Below, in pieces: positions 1 to 12,200 of a stretch of DNA of 64,000 nucleotides. The position numbers were made by a program, and so were the translations under genes. The stretch comes from Castanea sativa. Lineage: Eukaryota > Streptophyta > Magnoliopsida > Fagales > Fagaceae. The stretch covers positions 47,577,001 to 47,641,000 of the forward strand of contig NC_134013.1 of NCBI RefSeq assembly GCF_040712315.1. The letters are read 5' to 3'. Position 1 is the first letter of the stretch, and every line of letters starts with the position of its first letter. The notes beneath the pieces were generated by a model. The model worked only from the letters and a program-made list of their open reading frames with translations, did not search any database and was not told the origin of the DNA.

Positions 1-1616
1 TAAATTAATTTCACTACTTCAACCATGAGAGACTTTAGGTAACTAACTTCACCTCACTAAGTTTTTCAATATTACATTCTATGGTGCGTTGAAGTGAAAA
101 CATTAGCATTTTTGTTACTATTCACAAAATTGCGCAAGCCAATGGCAAACATAAGGAAGCATTACGTGTGACATGAAGTACACATCAACCAGCAAAGTGA
201 ATAGGGAGTGAGTGGATTGAAAATCTGCGAACTAAAACAGAGCAAACTTCCCTGTTTTGTGTGTTTTATGTTTGAAGAGCGCAGGTGCGACTCAACCCTT
301 TAGGTTTAGGTAATGGTTTAAAGCCATCAAATAAAAGTCAGATGATGGTCCCTTATATAATAAACTATATTATATCTAACTTTTTTATTGTGTAAAAAAA
401 ATGTAATAATAAAATATTAAGGCCCATCGCCTAGTACCAAAAAAAGACTTCAAAGTTCACTCTATAGGCCTATATGATAGAATGCATTGTCTATTTATCT
501 TGTAGTGTAATAAATTTAATAAATACAAATTAGTTTTTTTTTTTAAATTATATTTTTGAATGTTGTGTACTTTGTTAATACGTTTTACTCTATTTGTTGC
601 TATTCAAGAGTGTCAAAAATTTTATATCTCAAACACATTAAAGGTGAATACTCTTTTTTACTCTATCAAAATTGTTAGGGTCATATTTTCTATCAAGTAC
701 AGAAACAGGACCTAGAACTCATATTATCAGTGTGAAACTACTGCGTTTTTACGCCTTAGGGTTTTGTAATCAAGTGCCTCTTAATCCTTATCGTTTATGA
801 AGTAAAGAACTTTACAGCCAACAACAATCAATCAAGTTGCTGGAGTTAGTTACGTACTGAGATTTGTGCAAATGAGTTAGTCACGGATTGGAGATTTGTG
901 CAACAAAGAAAAGAAGACTACTACAATATCAAGTCCAATTGGGCGTATTGGAGCGAAAGTTCAATTGTAGTTAGTATTTTGGGATAGGCCAGGGTAATGG
1001 TAAAATTTCTCGTACTTGTATTCGCTTGATTATTGATTAGTGGATTCTTAGGAGTGGTGACCTTAAATTCACACGGTGAGGTTTTTGCCTTACGAGAGAT
1101 TTTCTCCATTTGTCAACAAATTATCGTGTCAATTTAATTTACACTGCATTTAGTTTATTTGGTGACTTGTTGGTGCCTCTATGATTTGCATGTAATTTGA
1201 CCTTATTAATCAACTTGGATAATTGAATTAGTTAATCGGGGTCATGACATTTGTTCTAATATTCATGGTTTAAATTTATATTTAGAATTGAAATTTTTAA
1301 AAGAATCTTTACAAATAGATAAAAATACCCCAATTCTTATACTTAATTATATAAAAATGCTAGATTATTTTCCTAATGCCTGTTTCAATTATAGATTATT
1401 ACTAACAATATATGTTACAATTGTGCTAGCAAAAATGAGTTTTCCAAATTTGAAATTGATATAATCCTATTAAAGATCAACTATGAAAAAAAAAAAAGAT
1501 TAAGTGGATTAGTCATATTACCAATTGAACATGAAATTTTAGCAGAACTTGAACACATAAATATAATTATTTGTTATTTCGCATGTTAAAAAGCAGAATA
1601 GGTAGATTTTTAAATG

Positions 1617-1696
<80 letters not shown>

Positions 1697-2053
1697 TCAA
1701 TTAACACTTATATATAAAAAATAAAATATCCAAAAGTTGCCTATTTAGACCCCAAAATGCATTGGGGCAAACTTGAGACATTGTCTAATTCAACATACTA
1801 TATGTGTGCATTTGGCAAAAATTATTTTTGTCAATTTTTTTTATTATTCAACTTATTTTTGCTACTATTTATAGGTCCCATTTATGAATCTCACTATACT
1901 ATTTTAGTTAACTTTTACCTTTATTTATAGTAAAAAAAAAAAATTCCAGCAAAATAAACGAATCCCACCGTACTTGTTAGTGTTTTTATTTTACTTCATT
2001 TCACTATATATGGTAAAGTGTAACATTAGAAAAGTCATCAACATAAAGTGATA
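1..2053. other. AT-rich intergenic DNA
   Basis: No convincing gene is visible here on either strand. Open frames are short (about 60 codons) and carry no recognisable motif. The sequence is AT-rich with many homopolymer runs and one long dinucleotide repeat. It ends at a solo LTR whose target duplication is TGATA at 2049-2053. Confidence 0.6.
1620..1694. repeat. Compound microsatellite (TA)n(TG)n
   Basis: A pure TA run passes directly into a pure TG run, about 75 bases in total. The compound pattern is typical of plant intergenic DNA and is likely length-polymorphic. Confidence 0.95.
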
Positions 2054-2954
2054 TGTTGGAATATTTTAATATTAAATAATTAAAATGAATAAATTCTATA
2101 ACATAAATGTAAAGATGTGGGAGTGAATGTGAAAGATGAGGAGTTAGTGAAAATGTTTAATTTCATATTGAAAATGAGAGAGACTATTTTGTTCTTTTTA
2201 ATTGTGGTAGTTAATGGGCTAACATGAATTGTCTCAAATATTGGGCCAGATACGTGCGCAAGGAGGAGGTGAAGAGTGGAGGTGTCAAATTTGGAAATGA
2301 ATCAGCACCTTGGATCCTTCTACTTGACAGCCCATTCAGAGTAATTACTATCCGTTTGGACCTTTTCATTATTCAGAGATCCTCCTACTTGACAGCCCAT
2401 TCAGAGTAATTACTATCCGTTTGGGCCTTTTCATTATTCAGAAAACTCCTTATCTCACCATTAATTGTGTAACTCCAGCCCATTAGAATAATATCCAACA
2501 ATTAATCTTGTAACACCCACTATATCAGAATAATGAACCTAATTAATCATATTAATTTGGGTAGTAATTTCGTGAGGCCCATTGAGCCTATAAATAGACC
2601 CATTCAGACACAATCCAAGTGACTGCCATATACACACAAAAAAAATAGAGAGATTCTTGGCAAGGAAGGGTGTTCTTTCTGGTGGAGCTTTGGGCTTGAA
2701 CACTTTGTGCAAAAGTTGTTCTAGTCATACGACACTTGTTGGGCTGTTGTATCCTGGGGGAGACAAGTCAGAGACAGTTTGCACCGGTTACAAAGTTTAG
2801 CCAACCAAGGGCTTGAATCTCCTTAAAGTGAGCGAGTGCCGCGCCTCAATTCAAATAGTGTTGTGTAATCTCTTTCTTTAAACTAATAAAAATTCAGAAG
2901 TATTATTCAGTTTCTCTTCGTATTATTTCCATTATCATTGTGTTTGCACCAACA
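2054..2954 (+). mobile_element. Solo LTR, copia-like, 901 bp
   Basis: The element starts TGTTGG and ends CCAACA, and is flanked by a perfect 5-bp target duplication, TGATA (2049-2053 and 2955-2959). A TATA box (TATAAATA) lies at 2589-2596, and an A-rich, polyadenylation-like stretch follows near 2880-2895. There is no internal region and no second LTR, so it is best read as a solo LTR left by LTR-LTR recombination. The terminal hexamers suit plant copia LTRs, but the lineage cannot be fixed without coding sequence. Confidence 0.85.
2313..2442. repeat. 65-bp tandem duplication inside the solo LTR
   Basis: Two adjacent copies, 2313-2377 and 2378-2442, differ at only about two positions. They lie in the U3 part of the LTR, upstream of the TATA box, where repeated segments often hold enhancer-type sequences. 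Function is not shown. Confidence 0.9.
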
Positions 2955-4322
2955 TGATATTACCCTTGAGTACAGAAAATAAATTGTATTTTCTCCTAAT
3001 ATTAATAACACACTGTTAGTCTGTGACTACTCATTTCTATGAATCAGATTCACAGATTATACGATGCTATGTCATAATCCTTACATATCCACTTAAAAGA
3101 GGTTGGTGACAGGAATTTTTAAGCCTTTGATATATGCCCCACTCGACAATTGAACACTAACAAGTAACAAGCTTATTGTATGGGTTGGTCTGGACTAGCT
3201 ATACCAGCCCCTGTACTTTTTTTTAATAAAAAAAATAAAAAGAAAAGCTCATATTTATTACTTGGAATTAGTTCAAGTCATAAATGAGTGTTTCTCTCTT
3301 TTTTCCATCTAATTTTGGGAATTAAAAATATTGGGTGCTTTTAGGTCAGTAACAAATTGTTTGCTTTTGACTTTCCATTTGACATTTTTTCTTCTTGTGT
3401 TCTTGACCTCTATTTTTCACTGGGGAGAATAAATCTTTACGAGAATTTAGATCAGGCTTGGGATTCCAAGGACATAGCTAGATAGACAAGCAGGTAGCAG
3501 TGTCCTACTTTCTAGCTCATATCCGACCCTGATCTAAATCACTTTCAAAGTAATCAAGATTGATATCAAATGGTCAACCAAGATATATAAACACTCTCTT
3601 ATTCCCCCAACAGGTTTTGGCTACAGTTATTAGAAGTTAAACAATATTTACATTGATGTCAAGAACTTGCCCTTTTTAAGAATATGTTGTAAAATTATTA
3701 TAAAAATATTGTGGACGTAAAATTTTTCAATTAATATACTTTCTTTTTTTTCCTAGACAAAAAGCATAAAGGAGAAATCAGTCTTGAAAGCCTAATTCAG
3801 ATAGGATCATAGTCTTATTTAATCCTACATTTTTATTTTTATTTATAAAAGTAAATGCTCTAGTTTGCATTCAATGTATACTTATTTTAATTTTCACCTT
3901 TTTTTTTCATTTCTTTTTCAACTTTTTGAAGTCCAAGTATACTTTAGCAAAAAATTAAATAAGCTCATGTTAAACGAACACTTGTCATTGAGAGGATAAT
4001 TTAAATTGTGATTGAAAGAATACAAGCTCGGCGGGCTATGTACTCATTGTATTTTTTACATACTTGTACAGTTCCTCATACAGTATTTTATACTGTTCAA
4101 TACAACAAGACATTCGGTCATTGACGGAAAGATTGTAATCTAGGCCTTCTAGAATATATGAACGGTTTATTGATAGTGATGTTGAATGTGGGATTCGATA
4201 TGCTGTCCTAATCCTAAGCAAATAGAGAGTAATCGTCCCTATATATATAAACCCCATGAAACTAGCTTTGTACTTGAGTTTAGGAAAAAGATGAAATCGA
4301 TCGGTGATTTTTGTCAGACAGA

Positions 4323-4436
4323 ATGGAGAAGTTTTCAACTTCCCTCAAAGGCTTCCAGTATTTCATGCTAAGATCAGTATTAAGCTTGAGAATGCTGGAG
4401 ACTTTGGGGGAGTTTGAAGGCTTAGTACTCCTTTGA
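4323..4436 (+). CDS. Small ORF (37 codons), duplicated partner at 24673
   Basis: The product is unrecognised. The frame starts MEKFSTSLKGFQYFMLRS and is shared, start codon included, with the 45-codon ORF in duplication copy B at 24673-24810. A good TATA box (TATATATAAA, 4242-4251) lies 71 bases upstream of the ATG, and two short upstream ATGs lie between them. Relative to copy B there is an extra 8 bases near 4434-4441 that shifts the frame and truncates the peptide. It could be a small peptide gene, the first exon of a lost gene, or chance conservation of a recent duplicate. Confidence 0.3.
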   Translation: MEKFSTSLKGFQYFMLRSVLSLRMLETLGEFEGLVLL

Positions 4437-4482
4437 CGTACGTCCTTTCTCATTGATGGTGACATGAAAGAACCATAATGTT

Positions 4483-5065
4483 TGAAGAGGATAAAATAGG
4501 AGACGGATCTCTCTTAGTGAAGCATGACGGTACGGTATCGACGTGTGGATGGTCGACGGGTCAATACTACTAAGACACGTAGTGGACGGTTATAACATTT
4601 GACCTCCGTCAGTATTGATTAGGCTTCATGGATTCCTAACCGGAATCAACTTGCATTTCGCGATAAGTCTGATATGGCTTTGCTTGATCTCCATACAAAC
4701 GTGAATAAAGGGAGTTCTTGCGTTACACGTTTGACCATAATCAAAAGATTCCTATAAGGAAAAAGAACTCTATAAAGAATGCAGAATCGAAGAAGTGTTA
4801 TCCTAAAAGGAAAAAGTTTCCTAACCAAGGCATGGATGATAACCCTACATCGATATAAATATCCCAAAACTCTCATAAATCAAGGTACGCCTTATTAACT
4901 CGACTCTGACACTTTAGGGTGGTGAAAAACTCTAACTTGACCTTCAGAGGGTTTTTGGCCGGCACCACACCAATGCTCTCTGTTAGATCTTCTCTTTTCG
5001 TTTTGTAAGCGTTGTTTCGATTTGGGAGTGCTTGTAGCTTATTGGTGATTTTTTCGGCATCATCA
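4483..5065 (+). mobile_element. Solo LTR, Tat/gypsy-like, 583 bp
   Basis: The element begins TGAAGAGG and ends GGCATCATCA, flanked by a perfect target duplication, ATGTT (4478-4482 and 5066-5070). A TATA box (TATAAATA) is at 4854-4861. The 3' end and the motif GGCACCACACC resemble the LTRs of the two gypsy elements at 6457 and 27932, so it probably belongs to the same broad family. Copy B of the segmental duplication (near 24820-24840) has no such element, so insertion followed the duplication. Confidence 0.82.
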
Positions 5066-5658
5066 ATGTTCATAACACTTGTTATTGCTAGAGAATGGTG
5101 TGGGGATCGATGAACCACTCCAGGTCCAGGCGAATTTTGATGATATCCTAACGTATAGCTCGCCATGCAAAGCATTCTAAAGGCTTCCGAGGTAAAAAGT
5201 ATGTCTATGTCCGTGCCTCTCTTTCCTTGAAATGGTTTTGTATTTTCTAAAACTTTTCTTATAGCAAAAAAAATAAAATAAAAATGATATGCTGGAATAG
5301 TTTATAGTGCTGTACGGATAAGGATCCTCCCTATGTCAAATGAATCCATATCATGAGTAACCTTAAAGATTAATGGCGAGAGTGATGACTTGGGAAAGTG
5401 AGGCATGAAATTAATTAATAAGGGCATCAATAAACAAATTTGATTCCATGCATCATTTTTAAGGCAAGAAAAAATTGCATAAGTTTACATTTTTATCATA
5501 TTTTAAATTTAATTATCATTTAATTTGGAATTAACTTTGTTAATTTAAAGTTCATTCGTTCATAACCAATATTTATTTATGCAGTTAGTTCTATTGACTT
5601 GAAGGTGAATGCTTGCCAAAAAGTTTAAAAAAATAATAATAAAAAATAAATAAATATA

Positions 5659-5659
5659 A

Positions 5660-5709
<50 letters not shown>
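5659..5709. repeat. Compound microsatellite (TA)n(GA)n
   Basis: A TA run from about 5659 to 5680 passes into a GA run up to 5709. It lies in a stretch of copy A that has no counterpart in copy B. Confidence 0.95.
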
Positions 5710-5711
<2 letters not shown>

Positions 5712-6213
5712 CACGGCAGCCGCAACGCCATGTTGAAGGTAGGGTGTTCAAATGAACACCATAACTTGGAGAAATTTATTTTTTAATAATATAAAATTTT
5801 AAAAATATTTTTCTTTTAACTACCCTAAAAAAATGAACACCCTAAACATTGAAACACATGCTTATAAACCAAAATCTTTAAACCTGAAATGACTGCAACA
5901 ATAACGTCATTAATTAGTATGGAAAACCCAGATCTGTCCTCCATTTCTTTCTATCCTTTGCTCGTCTTCTTCAAATGCGGCCGAGCTCTTTCTTATTGTA
6001 TTGTTCGTGGATGAATATGAATCGAACAAGTTTGTGTCTTGCTCAAATGGCAGTATACCGAGAGAGTATTTGAGTATAGAAGAAGAAGGGAACAAGACCA
6101 TCTAAAATGGCTGAAAGCCATTTTTCAATATATGGGGAAAAAGCATGCCATGATTTTAGACTGTTTAAGTGTTTTTTTTAATGGCTTCATTTTAGTTTGG
6201 TTAATTCTAAAAG

Positions 6214-6380
6214 TAATGCTAAGGACACAACAAAATGTCTAAAAAATTTCACAACATTCCTAAATTAGTATACCAAAAATTTTTAATTAGAGACTAAGGT
6301 AAGTCCATGTGTAAATTGATATGTGCTAATTTAGGAATATTGTGAAATTGTTGAAACATTTTATTGTATCTCTAGCATTA
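6214..6380. mobile_element. MITE, 167 bp, long inverted repeats
   Basis: The left arm (TAATGCTAAGGACACAA and onward, to about 6274) is matched by the reverse complement of the right arm (from about 6325 to 6380). The arms are over 50 bases long with scattered mismatches, leaving a short middle. This is the form of a miniature inverted-repeat transposable element. There is no coding capacity, the target duplication is not clear, and the superfamily is not assigned. Confidence 0.75.
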
Positions 6381-6456
6381 TTCTAATACCAACCAACATC
6401 ATTTGGCTTTATTTTTAGAACTATTTAAAAAAAATTGAACCATGTATTATTATTAT

Positions 6457-6982
6457 AGATGATGCTGAAATCGTCAGTCTAAGTGATCGTCCAGCAAGAG
6501 AGCCGACCAAGATCTTCCAAAGCCCTACAAGAACGAATGAATAAAGGAAAAAGGGTGGAACACCGGTGTGGTGCTTGTCACAGAGCCTCTGATGGTAAAG
6601 TAAGATAATTGAGGGAGAAAAGAGAGGGCTTAATATCAAAGTATCAGAGTTTCTGGATTAGAATTTCGTACCCCCTTAGGTCCTGAGGTGCTTGTACATA
6701 TACACCTGCTTCCTTCTCTTAGCCGTTGGAGGTGTTTTAATGGTGGCTTCAATGTGGTATCTGTAATGCCTCCATGAGGTGTTAATGAGAGGATCTTCGC
6801 CTTTCCGACGGTAAGGAGACTTATTGCCGCTGTATAACGCCTTGCCATTATTTGTGAATTAATGACTTTTCCTTCGTCCAATGGATATGGTTACGAACGG
6901 AGATTGATGTGATGGTTCCTTCATCCATTGGCCCCTCTTCTGGACGAGGAGGTTGCCTGAGGGAGTTATGCCGGGTCCATCA
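6457..6982 (-). repeat. 3' LTR of gypsy element 1
   Basis: It pairs with 14382-14886 over its whole length. The outermost base of the expected TGATGATG terminus has mutated to A at 6457. The inner boundary is at the sequence TCCATCA ending at 6982. The DNA just inside lacks a clear polypurine tract, which together with the truncated antisense ORF suggests a deletion at this edge. Confidence 0.88.
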
Positions 6983-6984
6983 GT

Positions 6985-8488
6985 ATTATGAGCTCGTGCC
7001 TTGGGATAGAAGGTCTTGGCTCATCGTCGACCTACCTTCGTCCTTCTGTTATTGGAAGTCTAGGTATTTCTTTGTGTTGGGAGACGGTTGGGAGACCTTT
7101 TCTGACGACTTCTGGAGGGATGTCCCTAGGCTACTACGTCAATGGGAGACCCCTCAACTTGGTGCGTTCGCCTCGCATATTTTCTTTAATTTATTACTTA
7201 CTTTGATCATCCCTTCTAACCTTATGTATTTTTCTGATTTGCAATTAGAGAGCGTCATGAGTTGGAGAGCAGGTTTGAAGAGCGTGTTCGAGAAGCTATC
7301 AGGTACGCGAGCACCATTAACGATTTTGACGAGCTAGTTGACCCCCAGACCTTAGCTCGTCACTGTTTGGGATCGAAGCCTTCTCACTACGTCCTTCGTG
7401 CCATTCGTCGAGAAGAAAAAAGTGAGTCATATTAGGACGAAAGTGGATCGTCTTTTCTCCCTTTTTTTTTTTTTTGAATTTCCTGTTGTTTCTCTTCTTT
7501 TTTTGCAGAGATGACGACTAAATTCAATCAGGAGTTTTATGCTCAGATCAAGGCAAAGAAGAACGAGCCCCTCTCTTGCATTGGTCAACGGAGGTTGAGG
7601 GTCTTCGAGAAGGAGAAAGAAAAAGGGGTGACGGAGCAGAGTTCGTCCACTCCTGCCTTGGACGAAGGATGGGTTGCTTCCCTGGGCCTTTCCGTTGAAG
7701 AGATTACTCCTCGTGCAAAGAAGTGCAAAACGGGGGACAAAGGTAAGGAAAAGGTAGGAGGCAGTGTTTGGGCGGACGTTGGGACAGCCCTGGCTCGGGC
7801 TAATGAAGTTATGACGCTCGAGGAACTAAAGGAAATCTCGGGCATATGTTCCCATGAGATGGTGAGCCGCCACGTCCATAAGCTTATCCAGGTAATTTTC
7901 TTTCATTTCCTTTTTCCCTCGTCCATAAGCTTGAGTTATGTCAGTTGCTCACTGTGTGATTTTGGTTACCAAGTGTTGGGGGAGACGATGCATATTACCT
8001 CCCAGTACTTGGTGAATGAAGAGAAGGCCGTGATGGCCACTTCCAAGGTGGAGGCATTGGAGGTTGAAGCTTTGGGTTTGAGGAAAGATTTAATAGCAGC
8101 GATGGGCGTCAATAACTCATCCAAGGAGAAAATCCAAGCTTTATCTGAGGAGTTGAATGCCAAGAAGCTGTTGGTGAAGCAGAGGGACGAGCAACTAGCG
8201 ACGGCGAACCAGAAGATGAAGAGCTTCGTGGCCAAGGCTGTCCATGCTTTTTAGTTCACAGAGGAGTACATCGCCATTTTGTTCAAGTAGTATTTCAAGG
8301 AATTCGAGTTGCTGAGAAGATATTTGGTGTAGCACGGTCTGAAGACAGACTTGGAGGATCTGGACTTTAAAGCAATTAACAAAGAGATAGAGGCAGACGA
8401 GGTGGCGCAGGCTGCTCAGGTTGCTGCATCTACTAGCGAGGATCCTCCAGTACTTGAAAAGGGAGGAACTGATGCTCCTGAGGCCTAG
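6985..8488 (+). pseudogene. Antisense intron-containing ORF of gypsy element 1 (broken)
   Basis: This frame runs opposite to gag-pol. It begins abruptly beside the LTR with YYELVPWDRRSW, matching the middle of the equivalent ORF at 34178-36132, so its N-terminal exon is missing. Three introns can be read: about 7162-7248, 7422-7508 (donor GTGAGT, acceptor TTGCAG) and about 7892-7973. After the last intron the protein is a charged coiled-coil-like segment ending EDPPVLEKGGTDAPEA, with in-frame stops near 8252, 8288 and 8330. The conserved block (SSFCYWKSRYFFV) resembles the plant 'putative gypsy type transposon' domain. Its function is unknown. Confidence 0.7.
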
Positions 8489-8722
8489 TTCCTTTGTTTT
8501 ATCACTTTTTTTTCTTTTTTTGGGTGCCCTGCCTGTTTTGGGGCTTTTGAACAATCTACAACTCTTTTACATACATATGTGCTTATTTCCCTTTTATGTT
8601 GCTTGTGAATACTTCTTGTTTTGCCATGACTCATGCTTCGTTGTCTTTGCTTTATTAGGGCATGCCCATTTAGGGACTTAGAAAATTTTTTACCCACTTA
8701 TGAATTTTGTCATTTTAACTTG

Positions 8723-9010
8723 GTGGACAATCTTCCTTCGTTTTTGAAACCTCGTCGTCTTAGTTCTTAGCTGGACGACTTACACCCCTTTGAGGAATCT
8801 CATCGTCTAGGCTTTTATTGGGGCGACTTACATCCTCCTAAGGAATCTTGTCGTCTTTACTTTTATTAGGACAATGTACATCCTTTTAAGGAATCTTATC
8901 GTCTTTGCTTTTATTGGGATGATGTACATCCTTTTAAGGAATCTTATCGTCTTTCTGGTTAAAATGATGTACATCCACTTGAGGAATCTTATCATTTCAA
9001 CTTGGTTGGA
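8723..9010. repeat. 48-bp tandem repeat tract, 3' region of element 1
   Basis: About six degenerate copies are present. The spacing is 48 bases for three successive units (anchors near 8774, 8822, 8870 and 8918) and then 45. Each holds a version of GGAATCTTATCGTCTTT and TGTACATCC. The tract sits between the end of integrase and the antisense ORF. Confidence 0.85.
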
Positions 9011-9239
9011 CAGTTCGCATCTAGTCAATAGTTTAGTTCAGATGTAAGGAAAAAGATAGGCAGAATATGCAAAACACTAAATGATACGTTTATTAATCTG
9101 CTTTAATAATCATATGACATCACTAATTGGTTACAAATGGGTTGTAGTTCCTACTTGTAATACCTCTTTAAATGTTCGACATTCCAAGGACACGACAATT
9201 TGTTCCCGTCCAAGTTTTCTAGGTCATAGCTTCCTCGTC

Positions 9240-12200
9240 TAGAGTAGTGGACGACTCTATATGGTCCTTCCCTTGTTGGCCCTAACTTGCCTTGTGTTGG
9301 ATCCTTCGTCGCAAGCATCACTCTTCATAGGATGGGGTCTCCGATGTCGAATCTTTTGAGCTTCACTTTCTAGTTGTAGTACTCGGCCATATTCTATGGG
9401 TACTTGGCCATTCTTTGAAAATCTTGGTCTCTAACTTCGTCCAAACAATCTAGGTTCAGCTTCAATTGGTTGTCATTGTTGTGCTCATCGAAGAACTCCT
9501 TCCTGAGGCTAGTAAGCCCTATTTCAATGGGGATGACTGCTTCAGTGCCATATGCGAGGTTGAAAGGTGTCTCTCCTGTTGGGGTTCTTGCTGTGGTTCT
9601 ATAAGCCCATAAGATGCTTGGTAACTCTTCAAGCCATGCTCCCTTTGCCCCCACTAATCGGGCCTTGATGATTTTCAGCAATGTTTGATTCGTTACCTCA
9701 GTTTGTCCATTGGCTTGGGGATGTCTTGGGGAGGAATATTTCTTTTTAATGCCAAGGCTTGAGCAGAATGACCAGAATCCCTAGCTGTCAAACTGACGAC
9801 ATTATCCGAGATGATCGTCTGGGGTATCCTAAACCTGCACACAATATTTTTCCACACAAAATTTCGTACCTTTGCTTTTGTGATTGTGGCTAGCGTTTCT
9901 ACCTCTACCCATTTCGTGAAGTAGTCAATAGCGAAGAGTAAGAACTTCACTTGCTTCTTTCCTTGGGGCAGAGGTCCCATGATGTCAATTCCCCATTGTG
10001 CAAATGTCCGGGGCGAAGTGATGGCCGTCATTTTCTCCCCTAGGACTTGTTGGATGTTTCCATACCTTTTGCAGCTGTCACACTTCCTGACGAAATCTGC
10101 GACATCTTGTTGCATCGTTGGCTAGAAATAGCCTTTTCTCATAATCTTCCTTACAAGAGACTTAGCCCCCATGTGGTCACCATAGACACCTTCATAAACG
10201 TCTTCCAAAATGTACTTGGCTTCTTCTTCTTCAACGTGTCTCAGGTCGGGCTGCAAGAAACCCCTTTTGTAGAGTTTGTCATTGAGCACAGTGAACCTGG
10301 CTGCTTGTTTCTTGATCTTTTTGGCTTCGTCAGGATTAAGAGGTAACCATCCATCCTTGAGATAGGATAGGATGGGATTCATCCAGCTAGTATTGATGTG
10401 CACCGGAAATGTTTGGAATTTCTCGATGTTAGGAGATTTCTGTTCCTCCAATCTCCAATTAGTCATCTTCGCCTGATCATTTGATGACGCACTCCTGGCT
10501 ACTTCGTCAGCTACAACATTTTGATCCCTTGGGATTTGAGCAAACTTTACCCGATCAAACTTGCCAATTAATTGATTCGTCAACTTCAGATATCTCTGCA
10601 TCCTCGACTTCTTTGCTTTAAAATCTTTGTTGACTTGCCCTATGACGAGTTGTGAATCGCTCTTTAGCAAGGCAGTTTTAGCTCCAAGTGTCAGGGCAAT
10701 CTTTAGCCCTGTTAGTATGGCCTCGTACTCTGCTTCATTGTTGGTTACAGAGAAGTTAAGTTGAACTTCATATTTCAAAGTGTCCCCCTAAGGGGAGGTG
10801 ATGACGACGCCTACTCCCCCTCTCTTCTGAGTGGATTACCCATCCGTATGGATCGTCCAGAAAGCTAGCTCATCCTGGCTATCTTCATGTTTAGGGGAAA
10901 AACTCTACTATGAAGTCTACCAGTGCTTGGGCTTTTATGGCTGTCCTGGGTCGATACTCTATGTCAAATTGACTAAGCTCGATGGCCCACTATACCATTC
11001 GTCCAGCAGCCTCAAGTTTATTCATCACTTTCTTAACGGGCTGATCCTTCATTACTATGATCGAGTTAGCCTGAAAGTACGGACGAAGCATTCTGGAGGC
11101 CACTATCAAGGCGAAGGTGATCTTCTCTATTCGTGGGTACTGGGCTTTAGCTCCTTGGAAGGCCTGGCTGATGTAATACATTGGGAACTGCACCCTATCT
11201 TCTTCCCTGATCAAGGCCGCACTCACCTCGGTCGCGGATACTGCTAAGCGCAGGAATAGGTCTTCACCTTCTTTGGACGGATTCAGGAGTGAAGGATTGT
11301 TCATGTAACGCTTTAGCTCCTAGAATTTCGTTTCACACTTGTCTGTCCAGACAAAAGCCTACTTCAAGGCCTTGAAGAAAAGGAAGTACTTGTCTGTTGC
11401 TTTGGAGATGAACTTGTTGAGAACTGCCACCCTTCTCGTGAGGGACTGCACTTCTTTGATCGTCTTTGAGGAAGACATCTTGAGGATGGCTTTCATCTTC
11501 TCTGGATTTGCCTTTATTCCTCTCTGTGACACCATGAAGCCAAGGAATTTCCCAGAGGAGACCCCAAAGGCGCATAGCCGAGTTTAGCTTCATATTGTAT
11601 TGCCTGAGCGTGTTGAACGTCTCCTTAAAATCTTCCAAATGATTCTCCTCTTCCTTGCTCTTGACGAGTATGTCGTTCGCATATACCTCTACGTTCCTCC
11701 CAATTTGCTTGCTGAACATCTAGTTCACTAGCATTTGGTACATGGCTCCTACATTCTTCAAACTGAAGGGCATGGCCCTGTAGCAACAGAGCCCCTGGCT
11801 GGTGATGAAGGCAGTCTTCTCTTGAACTTCCTCTACCATCTGTATTTGGTTGTACTCAGAAAAGGTGTCCATAAAGGTAATAAGCTTGTGCCCGGCTGTT
11901 GAATCCACAAGCTGGTCAATCCTGGGTAGAAGGAAGCTATCCTTTAGGCAAGCGCTATTCAAATCTGTGAAGTCGACTCACATTCTCCATTTCTCGTTTG
12001 CCTATTTGACCATGACGACGTTGGTCAGCCACTCAGAATAATAGACTTCCCTGATGAAGTTAGCAGCGAGCAACTTGTCCACCTCGTCCATGGCTGCTTG
12101 TTCGTTCAGGGGCGAAAACCCTTCTTCTTTGCTGGACGGGCTTTTTCTTAGGATCCATGTTTAGGCAATGTTGAATGATCTCAGCCGGTAAGCCAGGCAT

